DNA of 64,000 bases from Megalobrama amblycephala. Its lineage: Eukaryota > Chordata > Actinopteri > Cypriniformes > Xenocyprididae. The stretch's first letter is position 1; each line of letters begins with the position of its first letter. The DNA lies in the NCBI RefSeq assembly GCF_018812025.1, contig NC_063063.1:4246672-4310671 (forward strand). The letters run 5' to 3'. Under the pieces are notes generated by a model, which was not told the DNA's origin, did no database searches, and worked only from the letters and a program-made list of their open reading frames with translations. Of the stretch, positions 33,870 to 47,600 are shown one piece after another. A program made the position numbers and the translations under genes.

Positions 33870-35050
33870 GGGTTGCACTAAGAATTCTTTAGCCTGGCGT
33901 CGGTTCACCCTGCGCCTATGCTGCTTGATCATCCCTTTAATTCTAATGGTCTTTCTGCCTAGTTAATCTGTGTTTAAAATTAAGTGGTGCTTGATTTAAA
34001 ATAAAACCCAGATCACCTTGATTAGCGTTATACTTTGCTTAATTTAATCCTTATTGGTGGAACCCACCCGTGTTTTTCACGTTAGCTTTTTAAAAAATCA
34101 TCCCGCTGTTTTTAGTGATTGAAATTAGGGGTGTGCACAAATAGTCGAATATTCGATCTGTAATTAATATTCGAAAAATATACTATTCGAATTTTACTAT
34201 GTTGCTTTTCTGGCTGTAAATGCAGTGAATCCATGATAAATCCTAAACACTAAAACTCACAGTCATAAGCGTAATTCGCGGGTAGGACAGGTGGGACATG
34301 TCCCGACCACTTTTTGCCAGGGTCGATATTGTCCCCACCCATCTTGCGGCACGGATGTATACTAATACAAAAGAAACAGATGATTAGCAATTCGTTCGTT
34401 TATGTTAAATAATAGGTGATCTATCGCTGGGATGTGTTGTTTTTAAAATCATGTTGAGTGCTCATTGCCGCTGTTATCAGTGCCGCAACAGTGTTCTCTT
34501 GGTGCTCGTGCACACTGTGCAGTCTTCACAAGGACAAGCACTTCAATCTATCGCTAACGCTATTGCGACCGGAGACTCTATTCTTTCCAGTGAAATCACA
34601 AAACAAAATACACATAAACGTGTCCCTGCTCCTGATATACATCACTTATGAACATCTTTGGTTTTAATGAGAAAAAAATTAAATAAATTACACGAGGGTG
34701 GATTAGAACCTGGAACCTCAGAGATGCTGAACAAAAATTCTACCCTTTGTCCATTAGGTCAATAACAATGATATCAGATCCCAGTATTTATTGACTAATG
34801 TAAATGCTCTCGGGACTGACAATATATTGTATTATAACAGATGTAAGGACAAAAATATCATATTAAACATGAGGTCTATGTCAATACATTTTGTGCATTT
34901 ATTATTGTAATGATACAGTTATAATACACCCCTGCAATTAAGAAAAATAACATTTAAATTATCATTTTGCTTCAAATTTTGCATGAACTTGTTAAACATA
35001 TATAATAATTTCTGTAATACATTCTCATTTTAATTTTGCAACTTTAAAGC
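33870..35050. other. Intergenic stretch with repeat fragments
   Basis: GGGGTGTGCACAAATAGTCG with TATTCGAATATT-type words at 34128-34200 looks like a DNA transposon end; GGGACATGTCCCGACCACTT near 34295 is a repeat-like phrase. No gene. Confidence 0.4.
34688..34766 (-). tRNA. tRNA-like sequence, probably a pseudogene or SINE head
   Basis: On the minus strand TGACCTAATGGACAAAGG resembles an A box and AGGTTCTAATCC a B box, about 35 nt apart. I could not fold a clean cloverleaf or assign an anticodon, so this is most likely a decayed tRNA-derived sequence. Confidence 0.2.
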
Positions 35051-35775
35051 GTTAACATTAGTGGTGGGCCGTTATCGGCGTTAACGTGCTGCGTTAACGA
35101 GAGACTCTTATCGAGCGATTAAAAAAAATATCACCGTTAATCTATTCTCAAATTTGGGTTGGGAGCTGGGTCTATACTAGGCAAGCTATGATGACTTTCA
35201 CCTTGATATTTTAGCGTGGATGTATACCTAGCCGAATTTACCCTTCGCAAAGATCGTGGCGCTGTGACACCACACACAGTGATAAATGCATCACGGAGCA
35301 AAGAGGACACTGACAACACGTCGACAGACAAGACATACCAGGTTACTTATGATATTAAACAAAGCACAAAATTACAATCCAATCACACAATTCGTTATTT
35401 ACGTGCAGTTAGTGAAAGAGGGATAGGCGGAATTGCGCTGAATGACACACAACAGAAGTGCTCTCTCGCATGCGCTATCTCTCTCTCTGTCGCGAGCGCG
35501 ATCAGTTCTCCTCGCGCCTGAATAGTCAAATACACGTGCACACAGATGTCTAATGTCTAATGTCCATTGTATGGAGTATCTCGCGTGAATACAGTCGGTT
35601 ATGGCTTAAGTGGACGTAAACAGGTGAGTAATAACTGAATATGCGTCAGTTACGTCCATGCATTCAGCTGCCCAATTAAATAGGTCATTAATGTTAATCA
35701 AACAACAAAAGATGTTAAATGAATGTAGGCTATATGTTAAACCTACTGTATCTGAAAAAAAGATTATTTTTAATT

Positions 35776-38350
35776 AGGGGCCAAGCACCGAAGGTGTGTA
35801 GGCACCTATTGCCGTTCTTTTTATTATTATTCTGCTTCTTCTTCTTCTTTTTCCGCTCTGGAAGTCTATGGCAGCCCATAGAACCGTATTGTAAAAAGTT
35901 GTGAAATTTGGCACACAGTTAGAGGACAGTCTAAGCTATGTCCATAGCAAATTTGGAGTCTCTAACTCAATCCCTTTAGCGCCACCAGCTGTCCAATGTT
36001 GCACTTATGTTAATGTTAATAACTTTTGAACTGTAAGGGTTAGAAACAAAATTCTTCTTTCCTCTGATTCCTTGGGTAAAGTCGAAAAATTTTCCGCCAT
36101 TTTGAATTTTCTGAAAAACCTACTTTTTCGAACTCCTCCTAGGCTGTTACTCCAATTTTCACGAAAATTTGAATCAGATCATCTTCAGACCATGCCGACA
36201 AAAAGTTATGGAATTCAAGTCGATTCCTCAAACCGTTTTCGAAAAACACACGAATGAATTGTGCATAGTGCTTGCGAAAAATTTCATCCACAAATAAATG
36301 TAAGGCTGTATCTCCGCAACGCTTTATTGTATTCAGACCAAACTTGGTACATGTCTTCACAAGCATGACCTGAGGCATCATGCAGTGTTTCGTCACAGTG
36401 CCACCTACTGGTGCGGAGATATGAAAAATGGCTATTTTTGCTTATAACTTCTGATGGCTTTGTCCAAAAATCATAAATTTGGTCTCATTAGATTTGGGGC
36501 ATCATGCTGAGTCGAATGATGTCCAATTTTACCATATCGGACATTTTGACCGTCAGCCATTTAGAATTTTGTGCTAAAATGCTGTATTTTACGAACGCAT
36601 TAGCGTATCATTACGTATGGGTATTTGGCACCATGCCCTGACAATACTCAAAAAGTTTCGGCGCAGCGCCACCTTGTGGTCAAAAGTTATAACAAAATTT
36701 ACAAAAATGTTAAAAACTTTTGACTATTTTAACCGATTGTAATGAAACTGATCTCAAGTCGATACGTCAAACTGTTTTCGTATACCGGAGCAACGAATTT
36801 GAGGCATGATGCAAAACCCACTCCTGAAGCTGTATCTCTGCACTGCTTTATCATATTCAGACCAAACTTGGTACATGTCATCACAAGCATGACCTGAGGC
36901 ATCATGCAGTGTTTCGGCACAGTGCCACCTACTGGAGTGGAGATATGAAAAATGGCTATTTTTGCTTATAACTTCTGATGGCTTTGTCCAAAAATCATAA
37001 ATTTGGTCTCATTAGATTTGGGGCATCATGCTGAGTCGAATGATGTCCAATTTTACCATATCGGACATTTTGACCGTCAGCCATTTAGAATTTTGTGCTA
37101 AAATGCTGTATTTTACGAACGCATTAGCGTATCATTACGTATGGGTATTTGGCACCATGCCCTGACAATACTCAAAAAGTTTCGGCGCAGCGCCACCTTG
37201 TGGTCAAAAGTTATAACAAAATTTACAAAAATGTTAAAAACTTTTGACTATTTTAACCGATTGTAATGAAACTGATCTCAAGTCGATACGTCAAACTGTT
37301 TTCGTATACCGGAGCAACGAATTTGAGGCATGATGCAAAACCCACTCCTGAAGCTGTATCTCTGCACTGCTTTATCATATTCAGACCAAACTTGGTACAT
37401 GTCATCACAAGCATGACCTGAGGCATCATGCAGTGTTTCGGCACAGTGCCACCTACTGGAGTGGAGATATGAAAAATGGCTATTTTTGCTTTTAACTTCT
37501 GATGGGTTTGACCAAAAATCATAAATTTGGTCTCTTTAGATTCAAGGCATCAAGCAGAGTCGAATGATATCCAGTTTTCCCATATCGGCCATTTTGTCCG
37601 TCGGCCATTTTGAAATTTGTGCTACAATGCTGTATTTTATGAATGCATTTGTGTATCGTTACGGAACTCCGTATGGGTTATCAGGACAACGCCCTGAAGG
37701 TGCCTGAGAAGTTTCAGACCAGCGCCACCTTGTGGTCAAAATTTATAACAAAATTTACAAAAATGTTAATAACTTTTGACTATATATACCGATTGTAATG
37801 AAACTGGTCTCAGTAGATTCCTTGGGCCATGCTGAGAACACAGATATCAAATTTGCCATAGTCGGCTGAACTTCCTGTCCGCCATATTATTTTTCTTTAA
37901 AAACCTACTTTTTTGAACTCCTCCTAGACCCTTGCTCCGATTTTCGCCAAAATCGAATTGTATCATCTTCAGACCATGCCGACAAAATGTTATGGATTTC
38001 AAGTTGATATGTCAAACCGTTTTTGAATACGGGAACAACGAATTTGAGGCATGATGCAAAAATGACACTTGAAGCAGTATCTCTTCAATGCTTTGACATA
38101 TTGACACCAAACTTTGCAAGTGTCATTGTCACCTCACTCTGACCATATCACAATAATTTGGACACAGCGCCACCTATTTGTCAAAAGTGATTAACCAGTA
38201 AATCCTCATTTTTGATAATTTTTCAGCTCTTTTACCTTAAATGATCTTAATAGGTCTTTAATTGCTCACTGTTGCAGTTAGTCTGATGCTCCCAGTCGTG
38301 ATGGCTTGCTTCTTGTGCCGTTTTTGTGCTTGGCCCCGTAATTGCTGCTT
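35776..38350. repeat. GGGGCCAAGC family repeat nested in the hAT element
   Basis: Left end AGGGGCCAAGCACCGAAGG and right end GCTTGGCCCCGTAATTGCTG are inverted; the interior is rich in AGCGCCACCT, GACCATGCCGACAAAA and TTGAGGCATGATG phrases. Related ends occur at 43205 and 62862. Contains the 524-bp tandem duplication. Confidence 0.7.
36416..37463. repeat. 524-bp tandem duplication
   Basis: 36416-36939 and 36940-37463 look identical by eye; landmark words such as ATCATGCAGTGTTTC recur at 36377, 36901 and 37425. The flanking third partial unit is diverged. Confidence 0.85.
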
Positions 38351-39099
38351 ACAGCTATATTTTACTATTGTTTTTGTAATTTGCTTCTTTGTTCTATTAT
38401 ATAGCCTAACACAAATAACTTATCTCATATAAGCCCATACTCATATTGTCCACCTCTTGCCCACCTGTACATACCAGCTGATATACAATGTAGTCTTGAT
38501 TTGGGTGGTCAATCTGCATTTAAAAGTTTGAAAGGGTTTTAAATCTTCTAAATCAAGTAAAATTGCTCAAAATAAAGTAATTTAAGCATAACAAAGTCAA
38601 CTTTAATCATATAAAATGTAATTTACCAACATCAAAATTGTGGCCAGTGAAAATGCTGAGTGGCTAGTAACTTTGGAAAACCACTAGCCACAGTGGCTGG
38701 TGAGCAAAAAAGTTAATGTCAAACCCTGGTCGTGACCATGGTCGTGACAGATTGCTGTAGCCCCTCAGCTCAAGAGGCTCGTAAACCGATCATCTCTTAC
38801 TACGAGTCCACAGCATCAAATAAACATGAATGAACATGAGAATCAATGTCAAAAGATGTCAATATACACAACTTTTCAAGTTTAACTCCACTGAGGTTAA
38901 TCTTCGAACTCCTGACTGCTTTGTCGTACAAAATAGCGGATTACTTTTAGTCATTATTTGGGTAGAACACATATTCTGAATGTCTTCGGCAGAATTCAAA
39001 TCAGCCATTTTAATCTAGATTAATCTAGATTAATTCCAAGATTACAGTGAGATTAATCTAGATTAAAAAAATTAATCTATGCCCACCACTAGTTAACAT

Positions 39100-41480
39100 A
39101 TGTTTAAATTATATGTTAAAACTAATGTTTAAAATAGCAAATGTAAATTACATTATTGAATTTTAATGATTATTTTGCTACAAACGTTGCACATGGTATG
39201 GAAAATGTAAATTTAAATACAGAAATGCATTGCCATTTTACATATTAAAATGTCTTAAATAACTGGGAGAGTAAGAGTGATTCTTAGCTTTAAGAAATTT
39301 GGTAACTTGCTTTTATACTTTGAAATTAGGAGTAAATTTCATGAATTCTCTTAATACTAAGGCACTTTAAGAAACTTGAGAAACAGTTTTATAATGTAGA
39401 CATTTTTAATTATACATATGCATAAAAAAAGAATAATTGTTTCTTATTGGCCTGATTCGCCAAATCCTACATAAAACACAAAACAAACCCTACAAATTAG
39501 AAAAAGAAGAACTTATGTTAAATACAGACACTTTATGGATGATTTGTAGATCACAACTACACATTAATAGATTACACTTTCAAGAAAACATAGTGGGGTG
39601 TACCAGTCCAGAGAGTACATTGGGATTCTTTTAGCTTGTTTTAATTTGCTTTGAAGGGCTGAGGATTAGGGTAGAGAGGACATAGTGATGGATCTTTGTT
39701 GCCCCTGAAATCCGAGAGGCAAACTTGGACACACAATCAGAGCTGAGGTTGACAAAACTCTACAATCCATTAAATAGTTATGGTTACAATCCTTTAAGAT
39801 GCAGTGGCTCAAACGCGCGTCTGTACGCGAGACAGAACTCATGTAGGCCTACATATTAAAAATCAAGTATAATAGAAGTAATGTTGTCAATATTCGCTTT
39901 TCTGACATTTTTAAAGTGGGTTTCTGAAACTTATACATGCAGCAATATATGAAGTACAGAATTTTAAATTCTGAGTCGTTTTGTTTTTTTCTGAAAAAAA
40001 AACAAAACAAAAAAAAACGGACGTTTGCACGATTTAAGGCACTGCAAAAGATGTGAACTAACTCGTACACTCACTGGAGTGGATACTTTTTATTCAACAA
40101 AATGAAAAGCACATAAATCGTGATGGAAACATATTTAGAGAAGAAACTTCTAGTGAATTTATTAGAAATAAAACGTGCATTAAAAAGTCTGTGACAGAAC
40201 CGTGTTTTGACATTAAAATAGATCCCCAATGTAAAGTCATAATGATGGAGGAGCGCATACACTGTAGTGCTGTTGTTGTCATTTCTAGAAAAGTTTTTAC
40301 CATTTTTGTCTGCATGTTTTAAAGTGATAATATTTTATTCATATTAAAGTCCTCATTCACATAAGACGCATCCTCCGCATCCCCCTCCTGCGCGAAACCA
40401 GGTTAGGTTATGGTTACGTTATGGTTTCAGAACGTATATTAAAATGTAGTCTAATACAAAAACAACAGGCAAACTACAATATCACAAAAAAGATAATGAA
40501 GAACTGTTAATAAAATGCATCACAAAATGTAACTATCAAGAAAAAAAAAAATACCATGCAAAGTCCAAAAAGATCATTACAGCATGCAATTACATTTGAT
40601 CTTATGAAAAAGTTAAAAATATTTAGCTATATTTAAAATGTAAACATTCACTGCATCATTCAGTTTCACGTTATTATAGATGTTTGTTTGGTTTGTCAAA
40701 TAATAATGTCAGATTTAATAAAAAATAAAAAAACTTTTGAACATTAGGCTTATTTGATGTACTGTAACATTGTTTGCCAAGAATACATAATCAATAAATG
40801 TGAAGTGCTCAGGGTTTTTTTGGCAAAAAAAATGTTGTATGCAGAAGTTATAGTGCATAATAATAGCTTTTAAGTCATGTCGCTTTCTTCTAAATAATGT
40901 TATAGCTCTATAAAATCAGATTCTATGAATACAATCACCTTGACCTTTAAAAAAATAACTAAATTTACTGACAATAAAACTTGTTATTTGATCAATCTAT
41001 GAATGTAACATGACATAAGTGACCTTTCAATGTACAGTAAGTTCAAGGACATTCTGTGCCCTGTTCTCTTACTCCAGTCATTTGCACAATCACATGGAAA
41101 ACGAGGACAGGTCATTTGGGAGTACTAAAGTCAAAAGAGCAGGATGAACCTTGAAAAGGCCAGGATGACCCATTTAAAATTGGAAACCAGAACAATAAGG
41201 GTAGTTTTTTTTGACAAGTCATCGCCCCTCATTTCACTGGCTCTCTGCTGCTTCTTGCTGTATGTGTCCATGAGAGTGAGAGACAGAAGACGAACACAGA
41301 AGAGAAGCCTCTTTCATTTCTCAAGGGAAGCCGACAGCTGATGACACAAAGATGAACCGCAACAACATCAGTTCATGTTGAAAAAAATGCTAAAGAGATA
41401 AAATATCTCTTAGGGTACTTAAAGTAAAGTGTCTAAGTGGTTTGACTGACAAAAAAGCTTGAGAGGCCCTGATTTAAATG
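39100..41480. other. Intergenic AT-rich region downstream of gene B
   Basis: Between the hAT element and the gene B 3' end. No coding signature, RNA or clear repeat boundary. A/C-rich run AAAAAAAACAAAACAAAAAA near 39997. Confidence 0.4.
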
Positions 41481-41484
41481 ACCA

Positions 41485-41490
41485 TTTATT
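41485..41490 (-). terminator. Candidate poly(A) signal of gene B
   Basis: AATAAA on the minus strand, 62 nt downstream of the gene B stop codon. Confidence 0.5.
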
Positions 41491-41551
41491 ATTATTTACA
41501 TGCTATCCTTGACTCTATTATTTTGGGGTTGTGACCAGTTGAGAAACACAG

Positions 41552-41680
41552 TTAAACTTTATGTACTGCAACACAAGCAGGTGTACCTTTGCGTGTAGGT
41601 TGAGCTTTAGTGCCCTTCACGATACTGCTTTGAGACAGTGTGTCCATAATCCACTGAAGAGAAGATGTACAGAACTCCAT
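41552..41680 (-). CDS. trpm4: trpm4-like gene B last exon with stop
   Basis: 42 codons plus TAA. Acceptor [29 protein letters not shown] aligns with CSRVLGWVAEALSRS at the TRPM4 C-terminus (end of the coiled coil), followed by a basic tail ending VAVHKV. The intron before it is only 76 bp. Confidence 0.85.
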   Translation of the reverse strand: MEFCTSSLQWIMDTLSQSSIVKGTKAQPTRKGTPACVAVHKV

Positions 41681-44600
41681 CTGCATATAGAGGAGTATTC
41701 ATCTTTGAACAACAGCTTGACAGTCTATACAGTGCAATACAGATATGTGCCTTTACCTGTGTCTTTACTTCTGCTTCTAGTGCTCGCAGCCTGCGGTCAA
41801 TATCACTGATCTCGCCAACCTGCTTGAGGACACCATCCACCCTGAAACATGCACAAAACATCAACATTACACATTAATCTGAGGTAAAAATAAGGTTCAC
41901 AATCATATTTTGTCTGATTTTCTTGATTTTCGCACTGAAAAAGGAGTGACAGATGTTTTCTTCCATATTTCGACATACACCCAAGTGAAACGGATTATTA
42001 AAAAAGAAAAAATATAGGACGGGGACTTTTCATCTTTCTTTTCTATTCATCTGTCATTGATTGGATGTTGAGATGGGGGCGTGGCACTCAAATGCAGGGG
42101 TGGACTTTGAAAAAAATGATGGAGACAACACCAGAGAGAAATCAGACAATTTCATCGGAATTTTGGTCAAAACCTTTTTTTTTTTTTTTTAAAGAAACGT
42201 CCATGGATGAATTTGATGCGGTATAATAAAAGTGCGGTCATTTACCGTTGCTTGATGAAATTTTGTGGGAGAAATCCAGTCATTTTATAAGGAATATGTG
42301 CTGGAGTATATACTTTTTTTTTTTGATAATTATTAATATTCAGACTCCAGAGAACATGTCTGCACTGTTTTGGTTACGATCGGGCAAAAAACCTAGGACT
42401 AGTTCACAAAAGTAGGTTTTGGACAAAATTCAAAATGGTGGAAAATTTTCCAGGCGGAAATGAAATCGTTTTGTCTGTCTTGAGCGAGGATTCCAATGAT
42501 ATAAACACTTGAATCTGGGACAAACAGTCTAGGAGTTATTAGCGATTTTCAACTTTTGATTGCTGTAGAGCCACCTATTGGCTGATTGGGGTCATACTCT
42601 GCCAACCTTTCCTTGATTTCTGTCCTATCATCTGACAAAGTTTCAAGTCTCTAGCACTTAGGCCGTGTGTCCACCAAAACGTTTTTTTCCAGCTGCTAGC
42701 GTACTTTTTCAATTGTTTTCAATGGGAACGCCACGTTCTTTACGCCAGGAGTGTAACGAGGCGCTTAGCGTCTTTTTCACGCTCAAGCGCTGAGAGCTCA
42801 GTGTTTTTTACCGGAGGGACAAATACAACACCGGCCAACTGTCATAACATTCTTGCTGTACAGTGACATTACCAAACAGAGAACAAAACAAAATGGATTA
42901 GAAATTAATATTGCTGGTCTCCGAACATACATAGCAAGTAATTCCACATTGTGTCAACATTTTTAGTCTGAATCAAATTACCTGCAAAATCAGTTATAAG
43001 TAACAGTGCTGCGGATATTCCGTATCATAGCAACAAAGCGTCTCAACTGAAAAAAAACACTGCACAGCTGAAGCGCTCTCAAGCGCTCACAGATAGGCAT
43101 TTTCAGCAGAGCGCCTAGAGTTTTCAGCTGGCTAAAAACGCTTTGGTGGACACACTGCCTTACGGTTTGGGCTGCACAATCAGTTTTACAGCAGAAGAAA
43201 AATAAATATAGCTGCAAGCAGTGATCACGGGCCCAAGCCCGGTGACACTGCCACCCCGGTGGCCTCAGGGCAAATGTGTACAGCAGGCAATAGGCATTTA
43301 AAACAGTTAAACATCAAAGGACTATGTCAATTCACTCTACATTTACTGCACTATAAGGTGGGTAACCGCTATAGAGCCTCTCCTCCCCACCCGTTTCAAA
43401 GGCTTTGCCCATGTCTACTGAATAACAATCCTCATGTGTGTGTGGAGTTTAATACAATTTGAAGCATGCTAACAGTCTCAAAAGCATACAAAACGAATAT
43501 TAAAGTTTGATGCGTTGCCATGACAACAGTGTTTGAGATATCACAATTCTTTTCAAAGGTCTACATCTGCCATGTCTTGACATTATTCTGATAAAAGTTT
43601 AAAGCAAATCGGGTAAAAATAAGAGGGTGATCTCAAAGCATGTTGAAAGCGACACTTCCTGCTGCAAGTTGGTGGCACTATAACTTTGACTCACAATAGT
43701 CACAATAGTTTAATCAAAATCAATTAATGTATGCAGAAGTTAAAACACTTCCTGTTTCCCTTTTCTCGCCATAAATTTGTTGCCTCGCTATGGCCAAACC
43801 GTTTGAGATATCCAACATGTTTGCAATTCAACAACTTCAATGTCTTAGCACCAAGTTAAGAAAGTTTGGTGTAAATTCTTTAAAGCCTGTAGGAGTAGTA
43901 GTATAAAATTGATAGCCTGTTTTTTCAAAAAGTCCACATTCAAACCAAAATAGCTGGGTTACAATAATTACAATAGGGTTTCAGCACTTCGTGCTTGAAC
44001 CCCTTATAATAAAACATTCACTGACACTAGGGCTAGGAATTGACACAAATTTCACATTTGGATTCAATTTTGATTCAGAAGCTTGTGATTTGATTACCTT
44101 CAAATAAATATTGATTAATTCGGGACTTATCAGGTACAGTACATTGCAATTTCTTCAAAGAAAAAAATCTCTCTCAAATAATGCTGTAAACTATACAGGG
44201 AACCACAGCTGGTACATTATTATGATATTAAAGGTTAAATTTAATTGATTTGTAAGTTACTTGCATATAAATTACACAGAAGTTTTTTTATAATAACGTT
44301 ATAATACATTTTTAATGACATAATTATGTTTCTGCTCGTTTTTTATGTAATGTTAGACCTAAACATTTAAATGGTTGCTGTCTTAAAACGGATTTATACA
44401 ATCAATATTGAAGCACATGTTGAGTACAAATTCAATGAATATGCAATAGTTCATTTTTGTAGCTGACTGATGTTTTTGGACAATGAACGGCTTTTCTGAG
44501 GTAAATGTGATGGTAAATGTGACATTTTTACAAGCTATTTTATCGACGGCTTTCCATGGTTGAAACACTAACCGTGGACAGCCGTCAATAAAATAGCTTG

Positions 44601-47600
44601 TAAAAATTGGATTGATCGATTACATGTGGCATGATACAGATTTCGGTAATTTGTACTTATCTTTCAACTTACCTAAGAATATTCATTCATGGTTATTTTG
44701 TGTTGTAACTAGTAAAGTGGAATAGATGATTGGTTTACGTGCGCTCTGCTTGAACTGAAGTGCTACAGCGATCTGTCACGCCACAGAGCCCCAAGAAAGA
44801 GCATGTAACTCCTCGAGAGAAGTCTATTGTCTCACTCCAGTCCATGGGAAAGTGGCCCATTTAGGTTTATTGTGCTTTTCACCCTGATCTCCCCCGAATT
44901 AGTAGGATTCAGCTGGATCTCTCAACTACACAATTTCCAAGACCTGCCCCATTCAACTTCTGATTGGCTAGCAATGTTAGTTTGGTTGAAAGTGAAAGCT
45001 GTGTTCCTCTCATAACATTGGTAGGCGAATTCATGAACTCAAACATAATATAAACATTTTTTTTTTTTTTTAAATGTAGAGCTGTGTCCGAAATCGCCCC
45101 TATACCCTTAAATATGGTAGTGGTTTGTAGTGGTGTCCGAAACCATAGTGGACAATGTTGAGTGCACTCATTCAATCTCACAATGCACTGCAAAAACGAG
45201 TGTACAACCGATGCACGCTCAACCACAGACGTAAGGCTTGTTTGAGATGCATCAGCGCTGTGCAGACCGTTCGGCGTATGACATCAAATTACAGTGAGAG
45301 CGATTGTAGAGCATACTTGAATCTCGAACAAGCCTATTATAAATACATGTCTATGCACTCAGCGGCTAGAGAATAGCCATAATGCACTGTGAGAGTCGCG
45401 CGCTGAATGAATTCCCGCGTCTTACCTGGAGATGGCACAGAAATGGGGGTATTTTTGTTTCAATATTATAAATAAATAGATTATGATCCACAAATAAATC
45501 TAAAGAGATTCACAAAAAAATATCGCATGTACAAATTAATAAAATGCGATCCACAAATATTAGGAGTTTCACAAAGATTAATTAAATTCACAAATATGTA
45601 AAATGAGATTTGCTAGCATTTGTGATTTGCTTTCTGTACATTTGTGAATAGCCTCAAGCATTTGTGGATTCTGAAACAGACAAATCTACAAATAGAAAAT
45701 TCTGTCATTTATTACTTACCGTCACAGTTCCCGTGTCTCCCGGACTCCATTACCCATGATCCTCCTGTTTCCACACCTACACTCACTTCCCTCGTCATCT
45801 CCCTATCAGCACTCATCATCTACACCTGGAATTTATCTTCATCACTGCCTTTATAATGGACTCACTCCCTTCACTCCCTGTCTGTTCTCTGTTGTGTTTA
45901 CGTGTGTGTTTGGTGTTCCCTGCCTTTGTTGATTAAAGTACTCTACATTATTGTGTAAATCCGTATCTGCCTTGTCTCTATACCAGCGACCGTAACAGAA
46001 GAACGGACCTAAACCGACTGGATTTCCACAAACCAAGCATGGGTTTGTTCCTCATCACCAAGGCTCCTACTCCTCCCGTGCCTCCCACTACCATGTCAGC
46101 GGCGGATCGGCTCATTGGGCTTCTGCAGTTTGGACGTTCACTGGAGAGGAATGTGGAGGAGTTTGTTGAGTTAGCTTATTTGACAAACTGGTCGGATGCT
46201 CGCTTGATCGCCCTGTTTCTGGATGGACTGGACGAGAACACTATCCGCTTTGATGAACCTGACGATTATGTTTCCTTATATGATACTATAAATTTAATTT
46301 TGTATTTAAATGGCTCTAAATTCCTTGTCGAAGAGGTTCAGGATTTTAAGTGTAACTCTCATCCAGTCCTCCCGGAAGCACGGGCGGCCTGGCCAGTTTG
46401 TCAAGCTCCGTCTTCCTCCACATACCCCTCCAGTGAATTGTTCCCCTGTGTCCTGCTGGACCCACCTACCTCCGCTGGGTCCAGAAGAAGGAGGAAGAGG
46501 AAGAAGGCTAAACCATCTCTAGTCTCCACCGCCGAGCAAGCCTCTCCAATCCCCGCTGAGCCCGCTCCAGTTCCTGTGGGGGTTTTGATAATGTATGAGG
46601 GGATGGACTGGACCCCAAGCGTCCCCAGTAGCTGCCAATGAGCCAGCCGCTCCAGTAACTACCAACGTGCCAGCATCTCCAGTCTCTGCCGAGCCAGCGT
46701 CTCCAGTCTCTGCCGAGCCAGCGTCTCCAGTCTCTGCCGAGCCAGCGTCTCCAGTCTCTGCCGAGCCAGCGTCTCCAGTCTTTGCCGAGCCAGCGTCTCC
46801 AGTCTCTGCCGAGCCAGCTTCTCCAGTCTCTGCCGAGCCAGCATCTCCAGTCTCTGCCGAGCCAGCATTTCCAGTCTCTGCCGAGCCCTCAGCTCCAGCC
46901 GCCGCCGCCGAGCCAGCCGCTCCAGCCGCCGCCGAGCCAGCAGCTCCAGCTGAGTCTGTGTTCCCTCCCTGCCTCCCTCTCCCACCTCCTCCCATCTGCC
47001 TTCATGCATCATCTCCGCACCTTCCTGTCAGCCCATTAGCTAACCCTCAGTCTACAGCTACCACGAGGCCAGGGGCCCTCCTTGGCTCCAACCTCCCTCA
47101 TCTCCACAGTGGCCCATCAGTCCACCAGTTCCTCCAGGCTCCATCCTTCCTCCGGTTCCGCATTGGTCATTCGTCGGCCTGCCCTCACCTCAGGACTGCA
47201 CTCCTCTGGTTTCACCTCGTCCCTTCGTCCCTCTGGCACCGTTGGCTTCCTCACTACCTCCTGCTCAATTTTGGTCGTCTGTCGTTCTGGCTCCACTGCG
47301 GCCTTCTGGAGCCCCTGCACCTCGGTCGTCAGAGACTTCAGCATCGCCATGTCCCGCTGGACCCTCACCGCCGCCTGGGCTCGTCTGCAATTCGGATACA
47401 GCCCCTGACCCACCATGGCCTGCTGCAGCCCCTGACCCACCATGGCCTGCTGCAGCCCCTGACCCACCATGGCCTGCTGCAGCCCCTGACCCACCATGGC
47501 CTGCTGCAGCCCCTGACCCACCATGGCCTGCTGCAGCTCCTGACCCACCATGGCCTGCTGCAGCCCCTGACCCACCATGGCCTGCTACAGCTCCTGACCC

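Larger units (their letters stand above)
35059..39091. mobile_element. hAT-type element with exact 8-bp target duplication
   Basis: Inverted ends TAGTGGTGGGC and GCCCACCACTA. GTTAACAT occurs at 35051-35058 and 39092-39099. Subterminal sequences (TAACGTGCTGCGTTAACG; repeated TTAATCTAGAT) flank a nested repeat at 35776-38350. No intact transposase. Confidence 0.85.

Noticed and set aside
34451..34667. Short overlapping plus-strand frames as a small gene
   Set aside because: No homology, splice structure or signal; sits in repeat-like intergenic DNA.
36300..37500. CRISPR-like array
   Set aside because: The repeats are 524-bp tandem units in a transposon, not short repeats with unique spacers; no cas genes.
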